Positions 50,043 to 58,880 of a DNA stretch of 64,000 bases are shown piece after piece. Source of the DNA: Paracoccus bogoriensis (lineage in GTDB: Bacteria > Pseudomonadota > Alphaproteobacteria > Rhodobacterales > Rhodobacteraceae); assembly GCF_019431455.1 (NCBI RefSeq), contig NZ_JAHYSR010000011.1, positions 41,620 to 105,619 of the forward strand, given 5' to 3'. Within the stretch, counting starts at the first letter, position 1. The number at the start of each line of letters is the position of its first letter. The notes below the pieces were generated by a model. That model did no database searches. It saw only the letters and a program-made list of their open reading frames with translations, and was not told the origin of the DNA. The translations under genes and the position numbers were made by a program.

Positions 50043-51362
50043 TCATTCGCCGCGGATCAGCTTGCGGCGCAGCCAGCCGGACAGGCTGTCCATCGCCACC
50101 ACCATCACCACGATCAGCAGGATGTAATAGCTGACTTTTTCCCAATCCTGTGTGGTCTGGATCGCCTGTGTCAGCAGCAGGCCGATGCCGCCGCCCACGA
50201 TGGCGCCGATAATCGTTGCGCTTCGGGTGTTCGATTCCAGAAAATACAGCAGTTGCGACAGAAAGACCGGCATAACCTGCGGGATCACGCCGAAACGATA
50301 GCGCTGGACCGCATTGGCGCCGGTGGACTGAACGCCTTCGATTGGTCTTTTGTCCACGTTTTCAAGGGCCTCTGAAAAGAGTTTGCCGAAGCTGCCGCTG
50401 TCGGTCAGCAGGATCGCCAGCGCGCCGGTCAGCGGGCCGGGGCCGAAGGCGCGCGACAGGATGATGGTGAAGATCAAGGCATCGACGCCGCGCACGAAGT
50501 CCAGAACCCGCCGCACGGCAAAGCGCAGCCAGCGCGAGGGCGCGAAGTTCTGCGCCGCCAGAAAGGCCAGCGGCAGCGCCACAAAGGCCGCGCCGAACGT
50601 GCCCAGGAAGGCCATGAGAACCGTCTCGAACATGGCCCAGAGCACCTCGCCATGCCGCCAGATGCCGTTATTCCAGAAATCGCTGATCGCCAGCGACAGA
50701 TTGCTGCGGTCGGGCTGGATGCGCTCGCCCGCCAGCACCGTGGCGATGACCTGGATGGCGGACATGCCCGAAAAGGGGCTGTTCAGGTCGAAGAAGAACA
50801 GCTCCCATCCCCAGAAATAGCGCAGCGTTTCGGTGCGGGCGCGGGTGACGGTCAGCCGCCCCTCGTCGGTGGTAATCGTCACGCGGCTGTCCGAGGCGTT
50901 GATGCTGGCCGGCCAGTCGGCAGAGGGCAGATCCAGCGCGATGGTCTCGCCAACGTCCAACCGGGCGGTGCCGTGATCGGGGATGTCGAACAGCACGCGC
51001 GGGCCGTCATAGGTCACGACCTGCCCGCCGCCCAGCAGGATGCGGGTCTGTTCGCCATCCGTCAGGATCCAGTCGGGGATGCTGTCGGGGGAATAGGTCG
51101 CACGATTGTTGCCCTCGATCGAGACCGACAGCGTCCCGCGCCGGTTGTCGCGGGTGACGTGGGTCTTGTAGCTGACCATGTCGGCCAGAAGGATGCGGGC
51201 ATTGTCCATCCGCGCCCGCTGCGCAAGGCCGCCCAGATCGAAGGCGAAGAAGACATAGACCAGATAGGCGAGAATCAGCGCCGGGACGGCCAGCGCGACG
51301 CGGCTTTTGCGGCGCATGAGGCGCAGAACATGGGCCTCGGTGGCGGCGGTCAGCGTGCTCAT
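50043..51362 (-). CDS. phnE: Phosphonate ABC transporter permease PhnE, long form
   Basis: 439 residues, about 180 longer than ordinary PhnE. One N-terminal helix (VALAVPALILAYLVYVFFAF) is followed by an unusual beta-rich extracytoplasmic region (about residues 50-200) and then a standard BPD_transp_1 permease with EAA-like loop STGANAVQRYRFGVIPQV and five or so helices. Pairs with the second permease (4-nt overlap) as a heterodimer energised by PhnC. The inserted region may contact PhnD. Confidence 0.93.
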   Translation of the reverse strand: MSTLTAATEAHVLRLMRRKSRVALAVPALILAYLVYVFFAFDLGGLAQRARMDNARILLADMVSYKTHVTRDNRRGTLSVSIEGNNRATYSPDSIPDWILTDGEQTRILLGGGQVVTYDGPRVLFDIPDHGTARLDVGETIALDLPSADWPASINASDSRVTITTDEGRLTVTRARTETLRYFWGWELFFFDLNSPFSGMSAIQVIATVLAGERIQPDRSNLSLAISDFWNNGIWRHGEVLWAMFETVLMAFLGTFGAAFVALPLAFLAAQNFAPSRWLRFAVRRVLDFVRGVDALIFTIILSRAFGPGPLTGALAILLTDSGSFGKLFSEALENVDKRPIEGVQSTGANAVQRYRFGVIPQVMPVFLSQLLYFLESNTRSATIIGAIVGGGIGLLLTQAIQTTQDWEKVSYYILLIVVMVVAMDSLSGWLRRKLIRGE

Positions 51363-52213
51363 GCAGGGGCTCCATGGGTCAGGCGGTGGCGCAGGCTGGC
51401 CGATAGCTGATCGACCAGCACGATCGTGGCGAAAAGCAGCAGGAAGATTGCCGCCGCCTGGTCAAACTTGCCCTGGCCGAAGGTCATGGCGTTGCGCAAT
51501 TCGTAGCCGATGCCGCCCGCGCCCACGAAGCCAAGGATGGCCGAGGCGCGGATGTTGATTTCCAGCCGCAGCAGTGAATAGGACATGTAGTTCGGCGCCA
51601 CCTGCGGGATCACGCCCAGCCACATGCGCTGCGACCAGTTCGCGCCGACCGAGGCCAGACCCTCGACCGGCTTGAGATCCACGTTCTCGTTCACCTCGGA
51701 AAACAGCTTGCCCATCGCGCCCGCCGTGTGGATGGCGATGGCAATGACGGCCGGGACCGGGCCGCCGCCCAGGACGAAGATCAGGACCAGCGCGATCACG
51801 ATTTCGGGGATCGCCCGGAACACATCCGAGACGCGCCGCGCCACCGGCACCAGGCGTGGCCAATAGGCCAGGCCTCGTGTCGCGGCGAGGGACAGCAGCA
51901 GTCCAAGGATGCAGCCCAGCAGCGTGGCGACCAGCGCGATGTTCAGGGTTTCGACCAGCGCGGGAAAGGCGCGGATCATGTGGCCGGGCAGGTTTGCGGC
52001 CTTTTCGACGGCCTCGCGGATCAGATCGGCGGGAAAGTCGCCGATCTGGTGCAGTCCCTGCCAGAAACTGCCAGCATTCCGGCTGTCCGCGATGCGGAAG
52101 CCCGAGATGAACATGGCGACAAAGACGACCAGAAGAAGCCCGCCATAGATGCGCCGACGGCGCGTCAGCGCCAGATATTCGGTCTGGACATGGGCAAGGG
52201 CCGGTGCGGACAT
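51359..52213 (-). CDS. phnE: Phosphonate ABC transporter permease PhnE, short form
   Basis: 284 residues with about six helices. BPD_transp_1 family; EAA-type loop ASVGANWSQRMWLGVIPQVA and the end HLRLEINIRASAILGFVGAGG-like segment. N-terminal basic RRRRIYGG flanks the first helix. Preceded on the transcript by a strong hairpin that separates it from phnD. Partner of the long permease. Confidence 0.94.
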   Translation of the reverse strand: MSAPALAHVQTEYLALTRRRRIYGGLLLVVFVAMFISGFRIADSRNAGSFWQGLHQIGDFPADLIREAVEKAANLPGHMIRAFPALVETLNIALVATLLGCILGLLLSLAATRGLAYWPRLVPVARRVSDVFRAIPEIVIALVLIFVLGGGPVPAVIAIAIHTAGAMGKLFSEVNENVDLKPVEGLASVGANWSQRMWLGVIPQVAPNYMSYSLLRLEINIRASAILGFVGAGGIGYELRNAMTFGQGKFDQAAAIFLLLFATIVLVDQLSASLRHRLTHGAPA

Positions 52214-52235
52214 GGAAACCTCGGAATGGAAAAGG

Positions 52236-52265
52236 GGCCGGACCCTGGATCGGCAGGGTCCGGCC
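52236..52265 (-). terminator. Intercistronic hairpin between phnD and phnE
   Basis: Perfect 12-bp stem ggccggaccctg / cagggtccggcc with loop gatcgg. On the leftward transcript it is followed by ccttttcc. It probably causes partial termination or protects phnD mRNA, allowing more binding protein than permease. Confidence 0.72.
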
Positions 52266-52280
52266 GCCGGATCGGCAGGA

Positions 52281-53180
52281 TCAGTTCATCTCGGCCCGGC
52301 GGATCTCGATGATGGTGTTGTATTCCTCATGCGTGACCGGGGTGAAGCCGGCGGTCTCGCCCGCGGCGACGCCATAGGCACATTCCGGGTCATTGGCATG
52401 GAGATTCGTCAGCAGGTCGATGATCGTGGCCTTCGTCTCCTCCGACAGGGCCTTGCGCAGCACGACCGGTCCTTCGGGGATCGGCGACGACCGCCAGATT
52501 TCCACGATATCGTTCATATCGACGATGCCGCTATCGGCCGCCTTGCGCAGCGCGCCCGAATTGTAGCCGTCCTCCCATTCGCCTTGGCCGTCGGCCCAGA
52601 CCACGCCCGCATCGAAATCGCCGTTCAGCACCGCGATGATCGACTGCTCGTGACCGCCCGAGAAGCCGATGCGGCTGAAATACTCGCCCTCGGTCATCGA
52701 ATAGCCCAGCTGCGGCAGTTCGACCTTGGGGATCAGATAGCCCGAGGTCGAGTTCGGATCGGCAAAGGCGAAGCTCTTGCCCTTCATGTCGTCCAGCGAG
52801 GTGATGCCGCTGTCGGCGCGTGCGAAGCCGATCGAGTGATAGGTATAGCTGCCATCCAGATTGGTCTTGACCAGAACCGGCTCGACGGCGTCGGGGTCGT
52901 TCACATAGACCGCTGCATAAGCCGAGGCGCCCAGCCAGGCCATGTCCAGCGATCCGCCCAGCAGGCCCTGGATGACGCCGTTGTAATCGGCGGGCGTGAA
53001 CAGGCGGACGGGCACGCCCAGGGCTTCCTCGGCATAGGCGCGGAAGCATTCGTTCGAGGCCATGCGGTCCTGTGCGTTCTCGCCGCCCAGCAGGCCGATG
53101 CGGAATTCCGTTTCCTGCGCCGTCGCAGCGGCAGCGGTCAGGGCGGTGGCGGTCGCAAGAGCGATCAGCAGCTTGGTCAT
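52281..53180 (-). CDS. phnD: Phosphonate ABC transporter substrate-binding protein PhnD
   Basis: 299 residues from ATG 53180, 6 nt from a ggag ribosome site; two in-frame starts lie just upstream. Signal peptide (LLIALATATALTAAAATAQE) cleaved near residue 20. Periplasmic receptor: FRIGLLGGENAQDRMASNE, then LDMAWLGASAYAAVYV and FADPNSTSGYLIPK are PhnD family blocks lining the phosphonate pocket. Second gene of phnC-D-E-E. Confidence 0.95.
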   Translation of the reverse strand: MTKLLIALATATALTAAAATAQETEFRIGLLGGENAQDRMASNECFRAYAEEALGVPVRLFTPADYNGVIQGLLGGSLDMAWLGASAYAAVYVNDPDAVEPVLVKTNLDGSYTYHSIGFARADSGITSLDDMKGKSFAFADPNSTSGYLIPKVELPQLGYSMTEGEYFSRIGFSGGHEQSIIAVLNGDFDAGVVWADGQGEWEDGYNSGALRKAADSGIVDMNDIVEIWRSSPIPEGPVVLRKALSEETKATIIDLLTNLHANDPECAYGVAAGETAGFTPVTHEEYNTIIEIRRAEMN

Positions 53181-53219
53181 CGTCATCTCCAATGGATGCG
53201 TTTTCAGGGAAAGGGGGCG

Positions 53220-54038
53220 TCAGGCCAGCATCGTGGCCGCATAGCGGGCATCGGCTGCGTGGTCGGCGGGAATCGCGGTCGAGGTCGCGGCCTCGTTGAA
53301 GCTCGCATCGGCGCCGTAGATGTCGCGCGCGACGCCGGTGGTCAGCTGGCTCGGCAGGCCATCAAAGACAACCCGCCCGTCGCGCATTCCGATCACCCGG
53401 TCGCAATAGCGCCGGGCAGTGTCCAGCGTGTGCAGGTTGGCAATGACCATACGGCCATCCTCGACATTGATGCGCTTGAGCGTGTCCATCACGATCTGTG
53501 CGTTCATCGGATCAAGGCTGGCGATCGGCTCATCGGCCAGGATGATGCGAGGGTTCTGCATCAGGGCGCGGGCGATGGCGACGCGCTGCTGCTGGCCACC
53601 CGACAGCGCCTCGGCGCGTTTGGGGGCCTGTTCGGCAATGCCGAGCCGGTCGAGGATTGCCAGTGCCCGCAGGATATCGGCGCGCGACCACAGGTTGAAC
53701 AATGTCAAGATGGTGGATCGTCGGTTCAGGATGCCGTGCAGCACGTTCGACACGACATCCATGCGCGGCACCAGGTTGAACTGCTGGAAGATCATCGCGC
53801 AGTCGCTTTGCCAGGCGCGCGCATCGGTGCCACGCAGGGCCAGGATGTCGCGATCCTCGACGAGGATCTTGCCGCTTGTGGCGGGGGTCAATCCGTTCAT
53901 CATCCGCAAAAGGGTGGATTTCCCCGCGCCCGAACGCCCGATGATCCCGACAAAGGCGGGGCCGTCGATACGGAAGCTGACCCGGTCCACCGCGGCCTTG
54001 CGCCCAAAGATCTTCGTGACTTCTCTGACGTCCAGCAT
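53220..54038 (-). CDS. phnC: Phosphonate ABC transporter ATP-binding protein PhnC
   Basis: 272 residues. Walker [11 protein letters not shown]-loop [19 protein letters not shown], signature [15 protein letters not shown], Walker [15 protein letters not shown]-loop ANLHTLD (typical PhnC replacement of TH by LH). Start has a gaggat ribosome site. First gene of the importer operon, 39 nt before phnD. A 25-residue alanine-rich tail is extra. Confidence 0.95.
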   Translation of the reverse strand: MLDVREVTKIFGRKAAVDRVSFRIDGPAFVGIIGRSGAGKSTLLRMMNGLTPATSGKILVEDRDILALRGTDARAWQSDCAMIFQQFNLVPRMDVVSNVLHGILNRRSTILTLFNLWSRADILRALAILDRLGIAEQAPKRAEALSGGQQQRVAIARALMQNPRIILADEPIASLDPMNAQIVMDTLKRINVEDGRMVIANLHTLDTARRYCDRVIGMRDGRVVFDGLPSQLTTGVARDIYGADASFNEAATSTAIPADHAADARYAATMLA

Positions 54039-54649
54039 CGGATCCTCGTCTGTTCTGCGGCCCGTTTAGGATCGATTCGTGTCAAGGGCCTGACGTTTTC
54101 GCGAAGAGACGGTGACAGGCCGGGCCGGATCCGGCGGTGAAAGATCGGCGGTCCTGACATGCCCGACCGGCAGATCGCGGCACCGCTTGACAAGATCTCA
54201 TCGCGCAGGATCTCGGATTGAAGAGTATCTGAATTTGCACGCAGGATCGCGCGTTTTATCTCTGTGCCAGGTTCTGCGGCATTGGTCGGATTGGGGCGTG
54301 CCGGGCGGGCCTTGCCGATGGGCGCGGGGGGCGCTGGTGTAACGGTTGCGCTGCTGATCACCGAAATCGCGCCGGCTGATATCGCGCCGCTGCGGCGGGC
54401 AGGCCGGAAATGGTCGTGCCGGTCCTGCCGGCGGCGTTGATCCGGGACCAGAGCGCGAGGCTGCAGCGTGGGTCGGGGGGCTTCCCGACGCTACACCCTG
54501 ACCGCAGCTTTTTGCTGGCGATCACGCTTGCGCCCGGACAAGGTTCCGAAAGGCTGGGATGTCAGAACTTGTCGCGATCCGCTACGGGAGACAGTCAGAC
54601 ACCAATTTGCCGCAGGGCTTATCGCCTGCAGCAGGCCCTGGAGATTCCA
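54039..54649. other. Long non-coding interval upstream of phnC
   Basis: 611 bp between the kdsA stop and the phnC start, both genes leftward. No gene is convincing. It must hold the phnCDEE promoter. Near phnC the minus strand reads ctgtcac (54112-54118), a Pho-box half-site, and cttgacac (54078-54085), a -35-like hexamer without a clear -10. A 55-codon frame on the plus strand around 54235-54440 reads protein-like in part (VALLITEIAPADIAPLRRAG) but has no start or homology that I recognise. Confidence 0.5.
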
Positions 54650-55507
54650 TCACGCGTCCGCATTCCAGACGGTCAGCGGATCCGCCTTGGCCAAGGCGTC
54701 GAAGCGCATCAGCGATGCGACAAGGGCCGGCATCTGGTCCAATGGAATCATGTTCGGCCCGTCCGAGGGCGCGTTGTCCGGATCCTCATGTGTCTCGATG
54801 AACACACCCGCCACGCCAAGCGCGACCGCGGCGCGCGCCATGACGGGGGCGAATTCGCGCTGTCCGCCCGAACTGCCCCCCTTGCCGCCTGGCTGTTGCA
54901 CGGAATGGGTGGCGTCCATGATCACGGGATAGCCCGTGCGCGCCATGATCGGCAGCGCGCGCATGTCGGCCACCAGCGTATTGTAACCGAAGCTTGCGCC
55001 GCGTTCGGTCAGCAGGATGTTGCGGTTCCCGGTCGAGGCGACCTTCTCCGCGACGTTCGGCATGTCCCAGGGCGCGAGGAACTGCCCCTTCTTGATGTTG
55101 ACGACTGCCCCTGTCCGGCCCGCAGCCAGAAGCAGGTCGGTCTGGCGCGAGAGGAAGGCGGGGATCTGGATGATGTCCACAGCTTCGGCCGCGCGGATGG
55201 CCTGTTCGACATCATGCACGTCGGTCAGCACAGGGCAACCGATCTGCGCCCGGATGTCGGACAGGATCGCCAAACCCTCGTCGATTCCCAAACCGCGCCG
55301 TCCCGAGAGCGAGGTGCGATTGGCCTTGTCGTAGCTGGCCTTGAAGACGAAACCTGCCCCCGCATTCGCGCAGGCCTCGGCCATGCGCTCTGCGATCATC
55401 AAGGCGTGATCGCGGCTCTCAAGCTGGCAGGGTCCGGCGATCACGACCAGCGGAAGATCGTTGCCGCAGGCGATCGAGCCCAGTGAAACGTGGTGTTGCC
55501 GTGTCAT
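54650..55507 (-). CDS. kdsA: 3-deoxy-8-phosphooctulonate (Kdo8P) synthase
   Basis: 285 residues. Condenses arabinose 5-phosphate and PEP to Kdo 8-phosphate. KASYDKANRTS, IKKGQFLAPWDMPN and DATHSVQQPGG mark the active site. C27 in IAGPCQLES and the QFLAPWD block match the metal-dependent class (Aquifex type) rather than the E. coli non-metal type with Asn. Overlaps kpsE by 4 nt, so Kdo made here is probably for the capsule linker as well as LPS. Confidence 0.95.
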   Translation of the reverse strand: MTRQHHVSLGSIACGNDLPLVVIAGPCQLESRDHALMIAERMAEACANAGAGFVFKASYDKANRTSLSGRRGLGIDEGLAILSDIRAQIGCPVLTDVHDVEQAIRAAEAVDIIQIPAFLSRQTDLLLAAGRTGAVVNIKKGQFLAPWDMPNVAEKVASTGNRNILLTERGASFGYNTLVADMRALPIMARTGYPVIMDATHSVQQPGGKGGSSGGQREFAPVMARAAVALGVAGVFIETHEDPDNAPSDGPNMIPLDQMPALVASLMRFDALAKADPLTVWNADA

Positions 55508-57261
55508 GTCGAAACCTGTTCGCGCAGGATCGAGGCCGTTAGCGACAGCATCAGATAGATGCCCGAGAACAGCAGGAAGGCCACGATCGAGTTCTGAAAA
55601 GCCTTGGGATAGGTTGGCTCGTCCGGAGCGACGGGGGCAACGGAAAGCGACAGATAGCGGACCTGTTTGTTGGCCTCGATCCGCGCGGTTTCCATCTGGG
55701 CGGCGGCGGCGGCCAACAATTCCTGGCGCGTGGCCAATTCGGCCTCGGCCACGCGCAATTCGCCCGTGATGGCGGTCAGCGACCTGCGCATCTCGTTGCC
55801 TTCGGTCAGTTGCTGGCGGATCTGGGCGATCTGCTCGCGCAAGCGTTCGATATCGCCGCGCGCGGCATCCACGCGGCTCTGCACAGGGTTGGGGTTGCTG
55901 AGAAGCTGACCCAGCTCAAGCTGCCGGTTGGTCAGCTGGCTCTCGAGCGACGAGATCTGTCCCATCACGACCGAGCTTTCGGCTTGGGGGTCCAGCACGC
56001 CAAGCTGTTCCTGCAATTCCTGCACGCGGCGTTGCGCCTGAAGCATTTTCGCCTCGGCATCCTCGTAATTCTCGATGGCGCCGCGCATCTGGTCCTCGCG
56101 CAGGCGCGCGGTGAAGCGGTCCACCTGTTCCTCGGCATAGCGGATCAGCGCCAGCGAGAATTGACGGCTCAGCTCCGGATCGGGGGCGATCACCTCCATG
56201 TTCAGCACCCCTTCGGTCGGGTCGTAGCCGATCTTGACCGAGTTCTGATAGACACGGAACGCCGCCTCGTTCGTGGCATCCTCGGGCAGGCGGCGGATCG
56301 CGTCGATCGCCGGATCCTGGAAGGCCCGGGTAAAGCCAAGCTCCTCGTTCAGGCGCATCATTGCCTCGCGCGAGGTCAGGTAGCTCTGCACCCCGACCGA
56401 GTCGGTATTCGCCGACATCCCTCCCGCGCCCAGAAGGCCGCCGATGCCGCCGCCGGAACTGCCGTCCGCGCTCTGGATCTGGAATTGCGAGACGGTGGCA
56501 TAAAGGGGGCTGGCAATCATCGTATAATACCAGCTGACCGCGGCAGTCGGCAGGAACACGAAGACCAGCAGGCGGAGCGCCAGCATCATCATGCGCTTGC
56601 GACGGCGGCGGGCCAGGTCACGCTGGATGCGGTAGATTTCGGCCGCGCGCTTTTCCTCGGTCAGGGCCTCGCGCGAGGGCAGGGGCATCGCACGGCCACT
56701 GCCATCGGCGGTCAGCGCACCCTTGGATTTGCCCACCGGAACAAGCGATTTGGCGTTGCGCGGGCCCTTCGGGGCGGCACCCGGTGCCGCGTCGGATGCG
56801 GTCGCGCCCTTGCCCGAGAGAACCTTGCCGATCGTGGAGCGCTGCGAGGGGTCGATGCCTCTTTCGCGCAGGCGCAGGATCGCCTCTTCGTCGGAGGACA
56901 CCGGGATCTGGTGCAGGGCGGCGATCCGGCGGGCAATGCGCAGGTTGCGCTCGGACAGGTTCTCGGCCCGGATTGCGGCCAGCTTCGCCTCGAGGTCGGA
57001 ACCGGCGGCAGGCTCGGCCTTCGGGCCGAGGCTGCCGAAACCGTCATCGACGGGCTGCGTCCCGCTGAGCCGCGCCATCATGTCGGCTCCGTCATCCGCG
57101 CCCCCCGATTGCGCCGCCTGGGGCGGGCGGCGCGTGACCTCGATGCGGACGGGGCCTGGCTCGGCACCGCCGGGAGAATGGGCGGCGGCTGCCTGCTCGT
57201 CGGGTGAGACCGCTTCGGCGGCCGAGGCGTGATAGCGGCGCGCCTTAGGAGGTGTAGTCAT
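55504..57261 (-). CDS. kpsE: Capsule polysaccharide export inner-membrane protein KpsE, N-terminally extended
   Basis: 585 residues from ATG 57261; E. coli KpsE is about 380. The first 220 residues are cytosolic, rich in Ala/Pro/Gly, with a helical block at 88-145 (SERNLRIARRIAALHQIPVS). TM1 spans 225-247; the periplasmic part holds a Wzz-like region and a long coiled coil (about 385-500); TM2 is near 555-580. PCP-3 family protein linking KpsMT to the outer-membrane channel KpsD. Overlaps kpsT by 17 nt. Confidence 0.9.
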   Translation of the reverse strand: MTTPPKARRYHASAAEAVSPDEQAAAAHSPGGAEPGPVRIEVTRRPPQAAQSGGADDGADMMARLSGTQPVDDGFGSLGPKAEPAAGSDLEAKLAAIRAENLSERNLRIARRIAALHQIPVSSDEEAILRLRERGIDPSQRSTIGKVLSGKGATASDAAPGAAPKGPRNAKSLVPVGKSKGALTADGSGRAMPLPSREALTEEKRAAEIYRIQRDLARRRRKRMMMLALRLLVFVFLPTAAVSWYYTMIASPLYATVSQFQIQSADGSSGGGIGGLLGAGGMSANTDSVGVQSYLTSREAMMRLNEELGFTRAFQDPAIDAIRRLPEDATNEAAFRVYQNSVKIGYDPTEGVLNMEVIAPDPELSRQFSLALIRYAEEQVDRFTARLREDQMRGAIENYEDAEAKMLQAQRRVQELQEQLGVLDPQAESSVVMGQISSLESQLTNRQLELGQLLSNPNPVQSRVDAARGDIERLREQIAQIRQQLTEGNEMRRSLTAITGELRVAEAELATRQELLAAAAAQMETARIEANKQVRYLSLSVAPVAPDEPTYPKAFQNSIVAFLLFSGIYLMLSLTASILREQVST

Positions 57262-57898
57262 AATATTGTCTGGCCTCGTCAAGGGTCTCGAACATGTAGA
57301 GCCGCCCATCGCGCAGAATGGCGGCGCTGTTGCAGAACTTCTCGAGCGTGGATGCCTGGTGCGACACGATCACCGTCGTCGAGGTCTGCAGCCGCTCGTA
57401 AAGCACCTTGCCGGCCTTGCGGTTGAATTCGGCATCGGTGGTCTGGGGCATACCTTCGTCGATCAGGTAGATATCGAAATCCAGCGCCAGAAGCAGCGCG
57501 AAGTTGAAGCGCTGGCGCATACCGCTGGAATAGGTGCCGACCGGCATGTCGAAATATTCCTCGATATCGGTCAGCCAGCGGGTGAAGGCCGCGACATAAT
57601 CGGGGTCCAGCCCGTAGATCCGGGCGATGTAGCGCGCGTTTTCGTTTCCGGTATGCTTGTTGACCAGACCGCCCATGAAGCCAAGCGGGAAGGAAATCCG
57701 GCAATCGCGCCGGATCTTGCCCTCATCAGGCTTCTCAAGACCGCACATCATGTTGATGATGGTGGTCTTTCCGGCCCCGTTGGGCGCCAGAATGCCAAGC
57801 GAGTTGCCAAGCTCGATCCGGAAGGACGCGCGGTCCAGAATGATCTTGTGCTGTTTCCCCGTCCAGAAGGCTTTGGAAACGTTCTCAAATTCGAGCAT
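57245..57898 (-). CDS. kpsT: Capsule polysaccharide export ATP-binding protein KpsT
   Basis: 217 residues from ATG 57898. ABC ATPase of the ABCA-type polysaccharide exporters: signature TYSSGMRQRFNFALLLALDF, Walker B IYLIDEGMPQTTDAEF, H-loop VIVSHQAST. Walker A reads APNGAGKTT, with Ala in place of the first invariant Gly (KpsT of E. coli has GRNGAGKST). The permease kpsM is not adjacent or elsewhere in the window. Divergent from the uracil-DNA glycosylase gene by about 200 bp. Confidence 0.92.
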   Translation of the reverse strand: MLEFENVSKAFWTGKQHKIILDRASFRIELGNSLGILAPNGAGKTTIINMMCGLEKPDEGKIRRDCRISFPLGFMGGLVNKHTGNENARYIARIYGLDPDYVAAFTRWLTDIEEYFDMPVGTYSSGMRQRFNFALLLALDFDIYLIDEGMPQTTDAEFNRKAGKVLYERLQTSTTVIVSHQASTLEKFCNSAAILRDGRLYMFETLDEARQYYDYTS

Positions 57899-58098
57899 GG
57901 CGATGATTGACCACCCAAACAACTGCCCCAAGGCATGCCATGCCGGTAGCTTCGGCCGGACAGAACGGACCATAGGCTGCGACCGACATCCTGTCCAGCA
58001 TGGCCGCAAAACCCTGACGAAAAGTGAAGATCCGGTCTTTTCTTCTGACAAAACCTCTCCAGATCGGGGTCATGGTCTTGCCTCATTTCGCTTCTGAC

Positions 58099-58701
58099 AT
58101 GCCCGGCCAGCCCCCCGATCATCCGCTGGTCGCCGATATCCGCCAGTGCCGAATTTGCGCCGAGCGTTTTGCCGCGACTGCAACGCGCCACACGCCCCGG
58201 CCCGTGGCCTGGTTCCGCCCCTCGGCGCGGCTGCTGATCGTGGGCCAGGCGCCCGGCGCGCGGGTCCATGACAGCGGGCGGCCCTTCACCGATCGTTCGG
58301 GCGACCGGCTGCGCGACTGGATGGGCGTGGATGCCGAAACCTTCTATGATCGCGACAGGGTGGCGATCGTGCCGATGGCCTTCTGTTTTCCGGGATATGA
58401 CGCGCGGGGCGCGGATCTGCCGCCCCCGCCGGTCTGCGCTGAGACATGGCGCCGGGCCGTGATGGACCTGCTGAGGCCGCGTCTGACGCTGCTGGTCGGC
58501 GGCCATGCACAGGCCTGGCATCTGGGTCGGCGCAATGTCACCCGGACAGTCGCGGATTGGCACCGTTACGCGCCCGCGATCTTTCCCTTGCCGCATCCCA
58601 GCTGGCGCAATACCGGCTGGCTGCGCCGCAATCCCTGGTTCGAGACGATGCTGCTGCCCGAACTCAGGCGGGCCGTTGTCGCGTCGCTCGGGTCTGGCTG
58701 A
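58099..58701 (+). CDS. Uracil-DNA glycosylase superfamily protein
   Basis: 200 residues from ATG 58099; ATG 58072 is an alternative and neither has a strong ribosome site. UDG-fold motifs: GQAPGARVHDSGRPFTDRSG (motif A region with catalytic/water-binding residues) and PLPHPSWRNTGWL (motif B, HPS). An N-terminal CRIC pair resembles half of the Fe-S site of family 4 enzymes, but the other two cysteines are not clear. It may remove uracil or have another base specificity. Confidence 0.82.
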   Translation: MPGQPPDHPLVADIRQCRICAERFAATATRHTPRPVAWFRPSARLLIVGQAPGARVHDSGRPFTDRSGDRLRDWMGVDAETFYDRDRVAIVPMAFCFPGYDARGADLPPPPVCAETWRRAVMDLLRPRLTLLVGGHAQAWHLGRRNVTRTVADWHRYAPAIFPLPHPSWRNTGWLRRNPWFETMLLPELRRAVVASLGSG

Positions 58702-58762
58702 ACGCGCAAAATTCGTGCAAGATCTGGTCAGACCCGGGAACCGAGGCTATTGACGATGGCTT

Positions 58763-58784
58763 GTCCCCACGGGACCGTGGGGAC
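58763..58784 (+). promoter_or_regulatory. Perfect palindrome upstream of the TAXI-TRAP operon
   Basis: gtccccacg / cgtggggac (9-bp arms, 4-nt centre), 61 bp after the glycosylase stop and about 97 bp before the TRAP binding protein start. No T-run follows. Either a terminator-like 3' hairpin for the glycosylase gene or a regulator-binding site for the transporter. Confidence 0.45.
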
Positions 58785-58880
58785 GGCCAGAGCGGATCAC
58801 GCAGCCGCGACGGGTTTCCTGCGCGAGGATTCGCGCATCCGCAAGGCGACAGAACAGACGACAGACAAGGGAGAAGCCGA

